Assembly: GCA_946406115.1 (NCBI GenBank)
Contig: OX291554.1
Coordinates: 16,441,092-16,505,091, forward strand
Length of the DNA stretch: 64,000 nt
Direction: 5' to 3'
Source of the DNA: Apoda limacodes
Lineage: Eukaryota; Arthropoda; Insecta; Lepidoptera; Limacodidae
The notes beneath the pieces were generated by a model. The model had not been told where the DNA came from and did not search any database. It saw only the letters and a list, made by a program, of their open reading frames with translations. Made by a program: the position numbers and the translations under genes. Every line of letters begins with the position of its first letter. Positions within the stretch are counted from its first letter, which is position 1. Below are positions 44,195 through 55,249 of this stretch, one piece after another.

Positions 44195-45190
44195 AATGCC
44201 AAATTTTTGGTGGGGCTTATAGCCCACCATTCCTTTTTTGTTATAGTTCTTATTGGCTAATTTGTTTTATACTATTATTTTCGCGAATATTACCATGCCA
44301 TACCGTTCCAACGTTTTTAAATAGTCGCTATTCGCGACATTATTATCTTAAAAATATTTAAAACAAACAGTTTTTCAAGTATAACATCACTTGTGTACTT
44401 CACCAGAAGTCATTATAATAGTCTAACTGTTATATAAAATTCCCACGTTTTTTTTGTTTTTTATACCACTAAGGTGGCAAACAAGCACACGGTCCGCCTG
44501 GTGGTAAGCGGTCACCGTGGCCTATGGACGCTTGCAACACCAGGGGTATCACTCGCGCGTTGCCGACCCTTCAAAAATCCAATAACTTCTTTCTTGAAGA
44601 ACCTCATACTGTAGTCGTTAGAGAAAACCTTGGCAGGGAGCTCATTCCATAACCCAAGCGTTCGCGGGAGAAAGTTTCTCGGAAACCGCACTGTACGCGA
44701 CCTTTTCGGTTCTAAAGTGTGAAAATGAATTCCCTGCCGATGGCGAGCGGTGTGATGGTAAAAAGTAGCCGTGGGCATCATTTCGAACAAATCCTCAGAA
44801 CACAACCCATTGTACAAGCAGCAGAACAAACACAGGGAGGCAAAGTCTCTCCTTAGACTTAAGGCCTCGATACCGCAAGTGAGTTTGGAATCGTTGACAA
44901 TTCTCACAGCTCGTCGTTGAACCGAGTCAAAAAGGCCCAGCTGGTATCCGGGTGCACCCGCCCAGAGATGGCAGCAGTACTCCATTTGGGGCCGAACCGA
45001 ACGTTTGAGTATCATACTGCATTTTATCAACAATCTTTTGCAATGTTAAATAAATCTGTTTTTTTGCCAAAGTTCAGTATGAATACTATTTAGAATCGTT
45101 GGAGCGGCATCTTGTTAATGACTTCTCAAAATGAATAATACAAAAAAAATAGTATGGCGGGCTATAAGCCTCACCAGATAAGTATGGCAT
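44195..45190. mobile_element. Candidate TIR element carrying a jockey insertion
   Basis: 'AATGCCAAATTTTTGG', 'TGGGGCTTATAGCCCACCAT' at 44195-44242 recurs inverted at 45145-45190 ('ATGGCGGGCTATAAGCCTCA', 'AAGTATGGCATTTT'). Arms are about 45-50 bp with mismatches. The GGGGCTTATAGCCC core is itself nearly palindromic, which weakens the inverted-pair reading. The jockey copy at 44448-45045 accounts for most of the interior. Confidence 0.45.
44448..45045 (-). pseudogene. Jockey-family LINE ORF2 C-terminus plus 3' UTR
   Basis: The longest intact coding remnant in the window: 173 residues open on the minus strand (45033 to 44512). It contains VRPQMEYCCHLWAGAPGYQL, FDSVQRRAVRIVND, SLRRDFASLCLFC, 'YHHTARHRQG', RTVRFPRNFLPRTLGLWNEL, FFKKEVIGFLKGRQ and the final SDTPGVASVHRPR. 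This is the thumb/C-terminal region of jockey-type reverse transcriptases, downstream of the catalytic palm. The 3' UTR (TACCACTAAGGTGG reversed) ends in a T-rich run at 44448-44462, that is, poly-A. It is 5'-truncated, as usual for LINEs. The apparent Met start is internal. Few defects suggest relative youth. Confidence 0.9.
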
Positions 45191-45204
45191 TTTGCTAAGA
45201 CGAG

Positions 45205-45486
45205 TTTATTTTGCCAGCGGCTCCGCCCGCTCTGAATTCAGTTATCGGCGTAGAATTTTTACGTCAGCTTCTTAATTATTCTAATGATGTTTGCTATAGC
45301 AAACTATTGCTGCAGATATAGCTTGTTTAAAGTCGGTTATAGTTATTCCCGTGGGAACTTTTAAAGTTTTAGGGTAAAAACTATTCTTTGTCCTTTCCCG
45401 GGACTCAATTTGTGTCCATAGATTTAAGCATGAAGAGATAACAGACAGACAGACAGAGTAACTTTCGCATTTATTATATTAGTAGA
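45205..45486 (-). mobile_element. Helitron-like copy, 3' end lost
   Basis: Minus strand: TCTACTAATATAATAAATGC (near 45486), 'GAAAGTTACTCTGTCTGTC', 'TCTTCATGCTTAAATC', 'CCCGGGAAAGGACAAAG', 'CATCATTAGAATAATTAAG' and 'GGCGGAGCCGCTGGCAAAA'. The terminal AGCTAG is replaced by TAAACTC at 45197-45204, so the 3' end is truncated or mutated. Confidence 0.6.
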
Positions 45487-45549
45487 AATTAACTAAAGAG
45501 AAATACAAGTATTTTTGTCGTTTCGTACTCGTAATTTTTCACTTAAACT

Positions 45550-46344
45550 CGGACCTTCTCAACAAATTAGATCGACTTCTAAATAACTGTATCCGTTACG
45601 TCTTCTGTCTTCGTAAATATGACCACATATCTGCTTTTCGCAATCAACTCTAATGGTTACCTATATACGTCAACGCAGAAGCGTCAGAATACTCCGTACT
45701 CTCTTTTCTATTTTAAACGATCCTAACTCTCCAAACTACCTAAAATCTAGATTTCAATACCTTGGCTCTACTCACGAGCGTCCACTTCGTTCTTCTCAAA
45801 GTACTAGTCTCTCTACTCCTCGTCACCGTTCAGGTTTTGTTTCTCATTCATTCACACTTCAGGCTATACAACTCTGGAACGGCCTCCCCAAAGATATCCG
45901 CAGTGCTCAGAATAAATACACCTTTAAATGTAAGCTTAAAGAATACTATTTAAAGCAGATACAAGTTCAAACATATATCTATAATTGAAGATTTAACATT
46001 GCGTCATGTATTTTATGTATATTTGTATGTATGTATGTATGTATTTATACATGTATGTGTATAGTATTATGTAAATTTATTATATATATATATATATATA
46101 TAAGTATATAGTATTCTATATAGTTATATATTATATGTATTAATCTGTTTATTATTACAATCTAGTTTAGTATAGGTTTACTCATATACTTTTAAATACT
46201 TTTGTATATTTGTTAATTTTTCTCTTACTGCACCGCCGACAATTATCATATTAAGTATGGTTGGCTGGTAGAGAATGCCTCATAGCATTAAGCTCGCTAT
46301 TGTACACATTTTTTGTGCAAAAATATTAAATAAAAAAAAAAAAA
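45550..46344 (+). pseudogene. LINE reverse transcriptase C-terminus with 3' UTR and poly-A
   Basis: From about 45547, NSDLLNKLDRLLNNCIRYVF and CLRKYDHISAFRNQL run to a TAA at 45651-45653, then WLPI, a one-base shift, and RQRRSVRILRTLFSILNDP… to WNGLPKDIRSAQNKYTFKCK (stop at 45986). This is the C-terminal domain found downstream of the palm in CR1/jockey-group LINEs. A TATG/GTAT microsatellite (46016-46050) and a (TA)n tract (46079-46101) lie in the 3' UTR, which ends GGTTGGCTGGTAGAGAATGC, 'ATTAAGCTCGCTATTGTACA' and an A run at 46332-46344. The same 3' UTR is at 22088-22172. It is inactive, being 5'-truncated with one stop and one frameshift. Confidence 0.82.
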
Positions 46345-46512
46345 TTTTTCATCGCCCTAAGAATACGCCCCGACCAGCGCTGGGATTATTAATTTTGTTT
46401 CATTTAATACGCAATTTGACCCCTAAAACTCATACTTTTTTTACAAACCAATTGACTTAAAATTTTCTCTCACTATCTCCTGGGCTAGAACATATATGCT
46501 CATATTGAACCA

Positions 46513-46935
46513 CTAGCTTTTTTCTGCGACTTCGTCCACTGTTACAAAAAAAGAATGTCTTTAACTATGATATTTATGGTTTAACCTCCATAAATAACGG
46601 AATTTTCATCCCCTATATTACCCTCTCGTCTAGGTAATGGTTCTCCAAAAACCGTCAAACACGTCGTATTAAATTTTTAACCTAAAAGCAAAATACCATT
46701 TTTATTACATTAAGCTCAAAAATTATGGATTTCCATTCAAAATTTCCAAGTTAGGGCATAGGATATTGCAATTTTTTTTTCTTAGTATGTACTTCTCGCA
46801 GACGTTATAACGAGAACATCTGTGCAAAATTTCATGTATCTTCAAACAGTATTCAGACAGTAGTGTGAGCTGTGCGTTGACTAATAAGTATGTCAGTCAT
46901 TTAGTTTACTCTTTTATATATACATATATAGATAA
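46513..46935 (-). mobile_element. Helitron-like element, divergent, intact 3' end
   Basis: Minus strand ends 'GACGAAGTCGCAGAAAAAAG' then CTAG (46513-46516) followed by T. The interior has 'TACATGAAATTTTGCACAG', 'GGTAATATAGGGGATG' and an ACTGACATACTTATTAG-type 5' region. It belongs to a longer subfamily than 30179/62574. Confidence 0.5.
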
Positions 46936-47419
46936 ATAACATCACTATTAATATATCTATTTCATGTAAATAGATAAATGTATCTATTTCATTTTGTTTC
47001 ATTCTTTCGGGTAGTTTGAAATTAATAAAAAAAAAAAATTGTATTCGATATAGATGGAGTTATCATAGACTACCATGAATCACAAGCAAATACATTTTTT
47101 CCAAAGGAAAATATAAAACGTTTTCATAAATAAGATTAAAAACAACTTTGACCTTGTGTATATCAACTAAATCTTAATTTTGTGTTATGTTATGTTCTAA
47201 CATAAATAACTTCAAGGGTGTGATGGTAATAAGGGCAGTTTGTGCATAATAGAAGTAAATTTGCCGTAATTCCCGAATGTTATTTTTCCAATTCTGATTA
47301 CGTTACAATACAATTGAGTTCAAAAGTCAATAGCAAGCCGCCAGCAAGTTTGCACGAGGTATGTGTACTTACCTATTAATTTTACGATATGCTGTCTTCA
47401 CGACAATCAGGATGCAGAC
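46936..47419. other. No gene seen
   Basis: AT-rich without recognised features. Confidence 0.5.
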
Positions 47420-47610
47420 AGATTATTTATTTATTAAGGTACAATTTACTGAGTCTATAAGCTGATTTGGGTTTTCACTTGAAAAACCTAACACAGCAAA
47501 TTAATGGACTCGATAAATTTCAGTAACCTTACGTAATCAGCCATTTATTTTGAGGTTAACAGTTTCAAAGATCCACTTTTGTTTTGTCAATTTGTCTCTT
47601 ATCCGTGTTT
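47420..47610. repeat. Dispersed repeat (partner at 63585)
   Basis: 'TTTATTTATTAAGGT', 'GATAAATTTCAGTAACC' and CGTAATCAGCCATTTATTTT, with 'GAGGTTAAC' and 'TTGTCAATTTG', recur in order at 63585-63730. Identity is highest over the CGTAATCAGCC block. The family is unknown. Confidence 0.6.
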
Positions 47611-47904
47611 TCTACTGTTCATATATTTTTTTAATTCTGGATATAGTTTATTCACGTAATGTTATTTAATTATAATAATTTTGAAAATATCGACGTATTT
47701 TTTAACAAATCAATTATTTTATAAAAAGTTGTTGTCGATGTCTGGCTTTATTAAATAATAAAGTAAAACAAATTAAGAAATCAGTTCCTAGCCTTTCCTT
47801 TAACCATAATGGCTCAACTAGCGAAATATATAGGTCTCACACTAAATTAATATAAATACAGGGATAAATTGCCAATCAGATAATATAATTTTAACAATAG
47901 TACT

Positions 47905-48000
47905 AAGGTGTACACCGCCCCTGGCTATAGCCGTTAAGTTTCTGTGTTCGATCCAGATGCCAAAATAAATAAAATAAAGAGATAAAGTAAACTAAAAAAA
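47905..48000 (+). mobile_element. SINE-like fragment with B box and A-rich tail
   Basis: 'GGCTATAGCCGTTAAG', 'CTGTGTTCGATCCAGATGCC' then AAAATAAATAAAATAAAG. GTTCGATCC fits a Pol III B box, and the A-rich tail follows directly. No clear A box remains. Confidence 0.4.
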
Positions 48001-50333
48001 AAGAAACAATACAAATGACAATAAAAATAAAGTATAATGGAAATAGGATTTACAAAAATAGTGCACTAATACTGGTTAATAAAAAAGCAAAATTTGAAAA
48101 CGGAAGGAATGTAAAACTGTGTTGTTGGCAGTTAAATGAGCCAACTTATTAGCTTCGGCTAGGGAACTGTAAAGGCTAATGATATCTCGGAACTTTGGTT
48201 AAACGTCCAGAGTAAGTAAAGTGCCTTGAAGAAAAGTAAAACTGCCTCGCTCTGTTGTCGTACAGGAAAGGGAAAGTTTAACTCCAGCCTTTATAATACA
48301 AGCCTCAAATATTTAAAGTCCGTGCTTGGGGCTGTATAAAACGAGCCTAGAACCTGAAAATACAATAAAACCTTATAATGTTTTAGCGTCCCTAAATGAG
48401 AGAAAAGGGAAAGCCTTGTGTCTAGGACTAACGTAGAATGATACAATTTTTTCAATAACTAAGGAAAAGTAATTTTTAATATGTATTCAAAATACTTATT
48501 AGCACTGGCTAATATTTTAATAGTGTTATTTTTTTAAGACATTAGTCCAACATTCTGCTGAAGATGAGAGAAAACTGGTGTCGTTTTAGAACGAAGAATA
48601 GAATTTAAAATGAAGTGAATGAAATATAATTGGAAAATGAAAATGACTAAATGATGCACGGAAACTTTCTCCTAAAGGGAAATATAGGAAAACTCAAACT
48701 CAAGAAGGATAAGGAAAATACCAATAAATGATCGAAATGCAGAATAAGTTGAATTGAGTCCAAGAAACAAATTTCGCATTAAAAATTTTAATACAATAAT
48801 AGACACACTCAAGGTTCAAATAAAAAGAAAAGGTGAGGTATACAATGACGTATCACATTTTTTTCATTTCTCACTAATCTACAGAAATCACATACAACAT
48901 TTAAAAAAGGTAACGAGTCGCTTTTAAAAACTTATACGGAACAATTTGATTATAACTTTCTTGGGGAATTAAATCGATTTCGTAAATATGTCAGAATTAA
49001 ATGCAACTCGTCCGAAATAAAGATAGCCAATTCCAATCTGTATAAAATAATAAATAAAGATAAAGTCAAGTGTGGTTTTCCAAATATAGAGTGGCCTTCA
49101 GAATATTTCATAGCATAATTATAAGTTCTGTTCTGCTGAAAGATCCTTTTTGCAACTAAAAAGATTAAAAAGTCCGCAAAGAACAAAACTGGGCCAAGAA
49201 AAGCTTGATTGTTATGCGTTAATGTATATTGATGCAGACATACTTTATCAAATAAATTATGACGACGTAATCTCAGACTTTGTACTGAAAAGGCAAGAAA
49301 AATAATTTCTAAGTTTGACGTTATAGTAAGCTTTTCTTTTTCTATCGCGCGATAAATAATCAACCTAAAAACTTAACTAAAATTAATTAATAACTCATTT
49401 ACTAAAAAGTTATAATGAAAGCATGAATGCCTATATCTACCTTCTAAACTCAACCAACAGAGGGCCTACATGACGTTTGTGCTTAGGGCCTCCAAAACTC
49501 TTAATCTGCCATTAAATATTTGGATCACGCGGTTCAAAAGATAGAGGGACACAATATTTTTAATTTTGTAAGACAACAACGCATATTATAATTTTTAAGA
49601 AAAAAAATTTCTAAAGAACCATAATGCATTTTTAAAGCGCTATCCAATGATAACGGACATAATGGGTTACGCGTAAAAAAAAAAACATCCCTCGTTTCAA
49701 TGTATGGCCAAAAAAAAAATATTTCTATTTTTATTAGGTACATGTCTCTATCACGGTTTACAGAAAACATATTTCTGCTGAATTCTATTACAATCTACTC
49801 AAATACGGCGCAATCTATAAGACTGAGACCTACGGACGGACGTTTAATTCTTGCCATTTGGTTACGAAACCCTAAAATTATAGGTACTTACTATCTTACC
49901 TTACCCTAGGAGCGCGAGTCTGTCAGGACAATTTATAGTTTAAATTTGTTTCCTTTTCTGTTACGAACAAAATTTTAGTACTTTTAGTAAACAAAAAACT
50001 TTTGTTCGAATCATAAACTGTGCCGCAGCTTCGGGCTAGAAGTAATTTTGATAAAAAACTTTCAACCCCGAAGGTAATAGATTGTCTTAACTTGCGGCAC
50101 AGGGATTACTTGAATTTTTTTATAAGTCTATTGATACTGATATGATAAGTAACTTTTTAAAAAAACTCATATAATAGGTGCTCTTCGCAAAATCATCTTC
50201 CGAAGCCTTTTATTTCGGCTAAGAAATAAGCCAGCTAGCGAAAATACGCAGTTTTTGTGCAAATTTTGTAGCATCTGAAGGATTGAAAAATATAAATATG
50301 TTATAGAACTTGTTTTTTTTTAGTGTATTTTAT
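48001..50333. other. No gene supported
   Basis: AT-rich DNA with A-rich stretches. The minus-strand frame of 137 codons at 48950-49363 lacks any recognised domain and any protein-like periodicity I can see. 49795-49925 has 'GACGGACG', 'TTACGAAACCC' and GAGCGCGAGTCTG, a minus-strand scrap of the GGTTCC/CTTGGCCGG repeat family. Confidence 0.45.
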
Positions 50334-50960
50334 GGTGGTAAAGACCACTGACAAAAGTTTCCCTTGGCAGCTTAATAAGCAACCAGAAAGCACGACTGAC
50401 AAGAGGGATAGCTTGCAAGTCGCCCACCTATTTTGCCGATGAATTGGAACTTAGCTCTGGCGGTTACTTTCTTATTGAACCTAGAGGCAGCATTTAATTT
50501 GCGTTTTAACTCAGACGCATTCAGATCCTAATTGATCGAACCGTGTTCCAAAGAGAATTTTAGCTTCTTTACAAGACCTATTAAACCACGATCTTTTTTT
50601 GACATCGGCAGCTACTCGAGGGTTAGAAAAATAACATTCCATGCCAGCGAAGATTGTCTCAATGACTGCGGCTGCGCAGATGACAGGATCATCTGAGCTG
50701 AAGCAGAGCTGCCTCCACGGGTACGATGCTTAAAAATCCCGCAATCCATCACAATCTGCTGACTTATAATGCCACACACAACGCCAATTAATTGGCGCAT
50801 AGGAAACGGTTAGTGTGCATGACACTTGATTCCGGGCGAGAGAGTGGTCAAAGGAGCCAAGAGGCGCATCCACTGAGACGGAATATCAGTTCGGACGTGT
50901 AGTTAGCAGTCCTAGCCTCTATATCAGGTATGCTCGTTGGAGAAAGTACCAGTTGAGAGA
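50334..50960 (-). pseudogene. Jockey-family LINE ORF2, upstream portion
   Basis: Minus-strand frames in order: WRCVWHYKSADCDGLRDFLS, then after a frameshift SSDDPVICAAAVIETIFAGM, ECYFSNPRVAADVKKRSWFN, RSCKEAK; after another shift LKRKLNAASRFNKKVTARAK, FQFIGKIGGRLASYPS and, past a TAA, AAKGNFCQWSLPP. This is the region between the endonuclease and RT domains in jockey elements. AAKGNFC overlaps the AKAAEGNFCQ that opens 23905-24818, so together the two fragments cover adjoining parts of one family. Several frameshifts and at least one stop make it non-functional. Confidence 0.8.
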
Positions 50961-51339
50961 ATTTTGTTTGAGTAATTGTAAAGAATAAAAACCAAATTTA
51001 ATTGACACGTCTCAATTTTTTTTATTGAAAGTATCTAAATTTACCAAATTTAACATTATTTAGTAATAATACTAAAACTATAAGAACATTAAATATAGAA
51101 ACTATTTGTAAGTAGACTTCTGGTGAACAAAACACCGTCATAAAAACCCAAGTATTTTATATTATTTTTCATCATGCAACCTCTTACAATTCACCACCAC
51201 CGTGTGCGCCCCACATATTGCATTTCATACTAATTCTATAATTGTGGCTCGAACGGCGCGTATGATGCGAACAAATGTGCGATCACCTTTGGATGGCTAT
51301 GAATAATCTAATCTTATATATCTTATTAATATTCTATAC
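50961..51339. other. No gene seen
   Basis: AT-rich. A short GC-richer run at 51190-51295 is unassigned. Confidence 0.45.
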
Positions 51340-52912
51340 ATGTAAAATTACATATATCGATACTGATGCCGTCGGTTGCCACCTTGTCAAGCTCTATGGT
51401 AACTAAATTTCTACATATTTTACGCAAATCCTTATTTAACAACATAATAATGGTACTCAGTATATGTAGACAAAAAAAAAATGCAAGCTATGATTTAAAT
51501 TGTTTTTTATTACGTAAAATTTTCAATTAAAACTGATAAAATATACATATGACAACAACGCAATAAAAATTATCATAATTTACCTGTGAAATGTGTACTT
51601 ATTCGAATTATTATCTGTTGTGACTTCACATTTACTCACAGCACAAGACACCATAGTTACCTACAAAATTAAACGTTTGTATGTTAATCCAGGATTATTT
51701 AAAAAAAAATCCATTTGCCTTAAGAGAAACGCTATGTCCTCTTGTGGTCATATAATTTTATACTTTTTTTATCATAATTTTAATGAACGTGTTTCTATTT
51801 ATGCCGCAGTTAGAGCTTCTCATAGACTTTATTATATATACGCATGACGTCAGCGCTATGCCAATCTCTGTCGTAACTAAATGATTATATATTTTACAAA
51901 AAATATCCTCCAAATCTTGATTTAGCAACGAAATATGGTATCAAGTCTATAGAAAAACATGTAAACTACGATTCAAATAGTTTTTTTCGTTGATTTTTCA
52001 GCTGTATTAGATAAAATATTCAATCAACAATGCAGTAATTCTGACTATTCCGTCTTGTAAATAAACATTGGCTCACACTAGAAGACAGCTTTTGTATCTA
52101 AAAAATATTTTAAATATTAATGACGGATTACGGAAAGAAAAAAGAAAACTCCAGTCACAGAAAACAAATGACGACCTTACCGGATCTTACCGCGGGAGAC
52201 ATTGACATATTATATATTGTCTTATTTTGTCTCGGGCTCTATGCACTTAATTTGGATTTCTCGCTTCCACGCTTTATTGGTATTTTTTTTTCTTGTGCGG
52301 AGATTGAACTTGCACCCCTCGTTTCCGTATGTCTTCACTACCAACAGAGCCAAGGAGCCGTCAAACGTGTAAATCTTTGCCGCAAAAAGAACGCTTAAAA
52401 GACTTTATTATCGATATTGATACGCATGACGTCAGTGCTAAGTCAATCTTTATCGTAACTAAGTGATTACATATTTTACACAAAATATCCCCCAAATATT
52501 GATTTAACAATGAAATATGGTATTCAATGAAGAGAATAATATATAAACTACAATTCAAATTCATTTTTACGTTAATTTTTCGGATAAATTCGATAAAATA
52601 TAATTAACAACAAAGCAGTAAAAAAATCATAAATCACCGGTAAAACGTGTATATATTCGGATTATTGCGACTTGTAACGTCACATTGGCTCACAAAATAG
52701 ATACCAAATTTACAATTTAAATATTCTAAAATATAATTCAAGGATTCAAGGAGGAAAACAGAAAATTCCAATCGCTATAAAATAGACCCGCCGATATCGC
52801 CGCTTTTCAATGTAATTATTGTAACATTCGGCCATTTTCTTCTATCTCATTTTCTAATGGGCACTATGCACTAAATTTGGATTTCTCGCTCCCACGCTTT
52901 ATTGATCTTTTG
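51340..52912. repeat. Three decayed ~480-bp tandem units
   Basis: Units begin near 51340, 51825 and 52400 with 'TTTATTATCGATA.TGATACG' or 'ATATATACGCATGACG'. Each then has 'TCGTAACTAA.TGATTA.ATATTTTACA', 'TATCC.CCAAAT.TTGATT', 'AATATGGTAT', 'GATAAAATA', 'CAA..AAGCAGTAA' and 'TCACATT.GCTCAC'. Units 2 and 3 end with 'TTTGGATTTCTCGCT.CCACG'. Unit 2 is longer because of a SINE insertion (52279-52402). A perfect TGACGTCA occurs at 51845-51852 and 52427-52434. Divergence between units is substantial, so this is an old tandem array or satellite remnant. Confidence 0.7.
52279..52402 (-). mobile_element. tRNA-derived SINE head inserted in tandem unit 2
   Basis: On the minus strand, 'ACGGCTCCTTGGCTCTGTTGG' (A-box region) and 'GGTGCAAGTTCAATCTCCGC' (B box GTTCAATCTC) form a tRNA-like head ending ACAAGAAAAAAAAAT. 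The head resembles type 1 SINEs at 38235 and 36250 but lacks their body. CTTTATT flanks the insert at 52272-52278 and 52403-52409, consistent with a short target duplication. Confidence 0.62.
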
Positions 52913-53075
52913 CACGTAGTGAAAAAATCCTATGTCTATGGTTCCAACACTTCTGTAATTTATTAAAGCGTATGAAGCAATTATTTGTAATAAAAGACAG
53001 TTGATTTATTATAAGTTTCGAATATTACTAATTTTTTCGCTGTATTCATGTGCACGTCATAGATATGTTAGTTTC

Positions 53076-53076
<1 letters not shown>

Positions 53077-53106
<30 letters not shown>
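53077..53106. repeat. (TA)n microsatellite
   Basis: Uninterrupted alternating TA for 30 bases. Confidence 0.95.
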
Positions 53107-53107
<1 letters not shown>

Positions 53108-53149
53108 CCTTCTGATTTTTAGAGGTGGAGATCAATCGCTTGGTTATTC

Positions 53150-54665
53150 AATCAATCAATCGCTAAAAACGGTGGGCGCTCGGTCCCCAAGATGCCGCGG
53201 CCTCCACTCCAAAAGCTCTTAAAATGAAGCCGTGGCCAAGGGCTTATGCAGCATTTTCTTCGCTTAAGATGTTCCGCAGCGTCAGCTCCTGAACCAGCCT
53301 TTCTTGAGGTAGTTGGAAGATGAGACGTGGCCAAGGTGTCAATGCAAGTTGCATCCCACACCAAAGGGCGTCTCATCTTCCAAGGTTAAGCTATCGGACC
53401 TATTACCATCGTCGCGCGCCAGTCCAATTGGTTCTAAAATGGACTGCATATTGACACTGGCAAGTGCCCTACGAATAATATCGTTCAGGAGCAAGTGACA
53501 CGAAAATTTGCCAGCACTTTTTGTGCAAGACAGCCCATGATGACCTAGGCTACCACTAAATTACCACACCGGCAGCTGTGGGGCACATTACAAAATCTTA
53601 GGCAGACAGTTATTCGGAATGTGTTTGCATCCATTAAAGTCTCCGTAAAATGAGAGGGCAAAGCTTCTAACTAAAGTCCAGATTCCCTCTCAGCCAAAGC
53701 AAAAAGCTTTGCAGAACTAGTTGCCATTTCAACGACATTATTTCGTACTAGTCTACATAACGGCTCGTCCCATTTTCTTTATGACTCTGGAATAGTCGGC
53801 TGATTTGTGTTATGGCAGGCCATCAACCAAGCATGTTTAGATTCAGAGAGTCCAGGCTGGTAAGGCAACACTTGAAAATTGTACGTACTCCTTAACCTCC
53901 AAATCTAATCGGTAACGAGGCCTGAAGATACGAGAGTTGTACAAACTATTTCATCCAAATCGTTTAAGTAATCCACTGATTTTCAAAGGGGGGAGCAACG
54001 TACAAAATATGTAAAATTTGGTTAAGATAAACAAAAACGAATTATAAAATATGCCATATGAGGACTTATTTGAAGCAAATAAGTATACGTGATTCGAAAT
54101 GTAGGATTTTTTCTAGTAGGCGAAGACTTTTTTTATCTACTATTTTTATGTCAGTAGCTACTTTTTTGAACTTTTTTATTATAAGGTCTGATCTGAGCTA
54201 TCTGAGCTATCTGAAATATTTTCAAATGCTTTTGTTTAATAAATGAGATCATTAAAAACTGTAATAGCGTCACCTCCCAGGGTACCATCGTCGAGATACC
54301 AAACAATCTTGAATTTAAAGTTTCAATAATTGGATGAATGGCAAGGCTAAAAACAGCTGGACTAAGGGGATCACCTGGATGTCACCCTGTTCATGATAAT
54401 TACAAATTTTGTTAATATAATAATTTAGTAGGTGCACCATAGCACTGCCAAAGGAAGTTATATGCAAATGGAATTTTGGATTTATTCCAGTCAAAAGGGC
54501 ATCCCTATTTACGGAATTAAAAGCGTTTTTATATCTACCTTCAGTAAAACATTACCTCCGGTCTTCTCAAGAAAAATGCGAAGAGACACGGCGACTACAA
54601 TACCACCCCTGCTGAAACCAAAGCCTAACTGAGTAACCATTCTGAAATCTGACACTATGCAGGTT
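53150..54665 (-). pseudogene. Reverse transcriptase with WYLDDG motif and C-terminal Cys/His domain
   Basis: Minus-strand pieces in order: QLGFGFSRGGIVVAVSLRIF (near 54620), LLKVDIK (motif-A region), ASFGSAMVHLLN-like residues, GDPLSPAVFSLAIHPIIETL (near 54360-54305), then in a shifted frame WYLDDGTLGGDAITVFND (54301-54248), the catalytic LDD. After a decayed linker (54240-53960) come ALPAWTL, KWDEPLCRLV-type words, [51 protein letters not shown] (near 53430) and, in another frame, [21 protein letters not shown] recall a widespread invertebrate RT family with a YLDDGT catalytic motif and a C-terminal C-x-C-G…HGLSC plus 'WDATC.DT' block, which may be nuclease-like, but cannot name its clade. 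Many stops and frameshifts; dead. Confidence 0.72.
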
Positions 54666-55249
54666 TAGTTTTTATTCAAAGTGGCCAGTGCGTTGAAACT
54701 GCAATTTCATATTCAAATTACAAAAAAATACTGGCCTGTATGGCGAAATTAGATGAATTCAAAATGTTTTATTCGTAACTTCACAAAACATTGGCATACC
54801 ATAGAATGATGGTTTGTTTCAAAAAACTTGACCTCGTTAGCAATTACCTTCTTTCCACACTGGTATAAAAATGTACAATAAAACCCAATTATTGTGTTGT
54901 TAGAATAGATTTATTGACGATGTAAACAGGAATATAAATCACGCCCCCAATCGGTCGGGTCGGTCAAGGGAGTTGATAACGAGTTTAATAACATTTAGAA
55001 CACTAAATACTGAAGTTTGGGAAGGCCAATACTATTAGAACTTTGCTTAAACAGAAAGAGGTGTTTCTATAAAATTTAACACTATATTTTGGTACCTATC
55101 CCTTTGCAAGTACTAAAGCCTGTTTATTCATAAATGTATGTCAAGGCTACAGTCGTAAGATTATTAGTTTATCATAATTTAAATGCAAGGAATTAAGCTT
55201 GCAAATTATGTCAGCAGATTTCATAAAGCAACAAATTTTTTTAAAGGTT
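54666..55249. other. No gene; short dispersed repeat at 54947-55015
   Basis: 'TCGGTCAAGGGAGTTGATAA', CGAGTTTAATAACA and 'ACTGAAGTTTGG' repeat the word order of 25215-25280. Otherwise AT-rich and featureless. Confidence 0.5.

Noticed and set aside
48950..49363. 137-codon open frame on the minus strand
   Set aside because: No domain, signal peptide or repeat relationship recognised; the composition follows the local AT-rich DNA.
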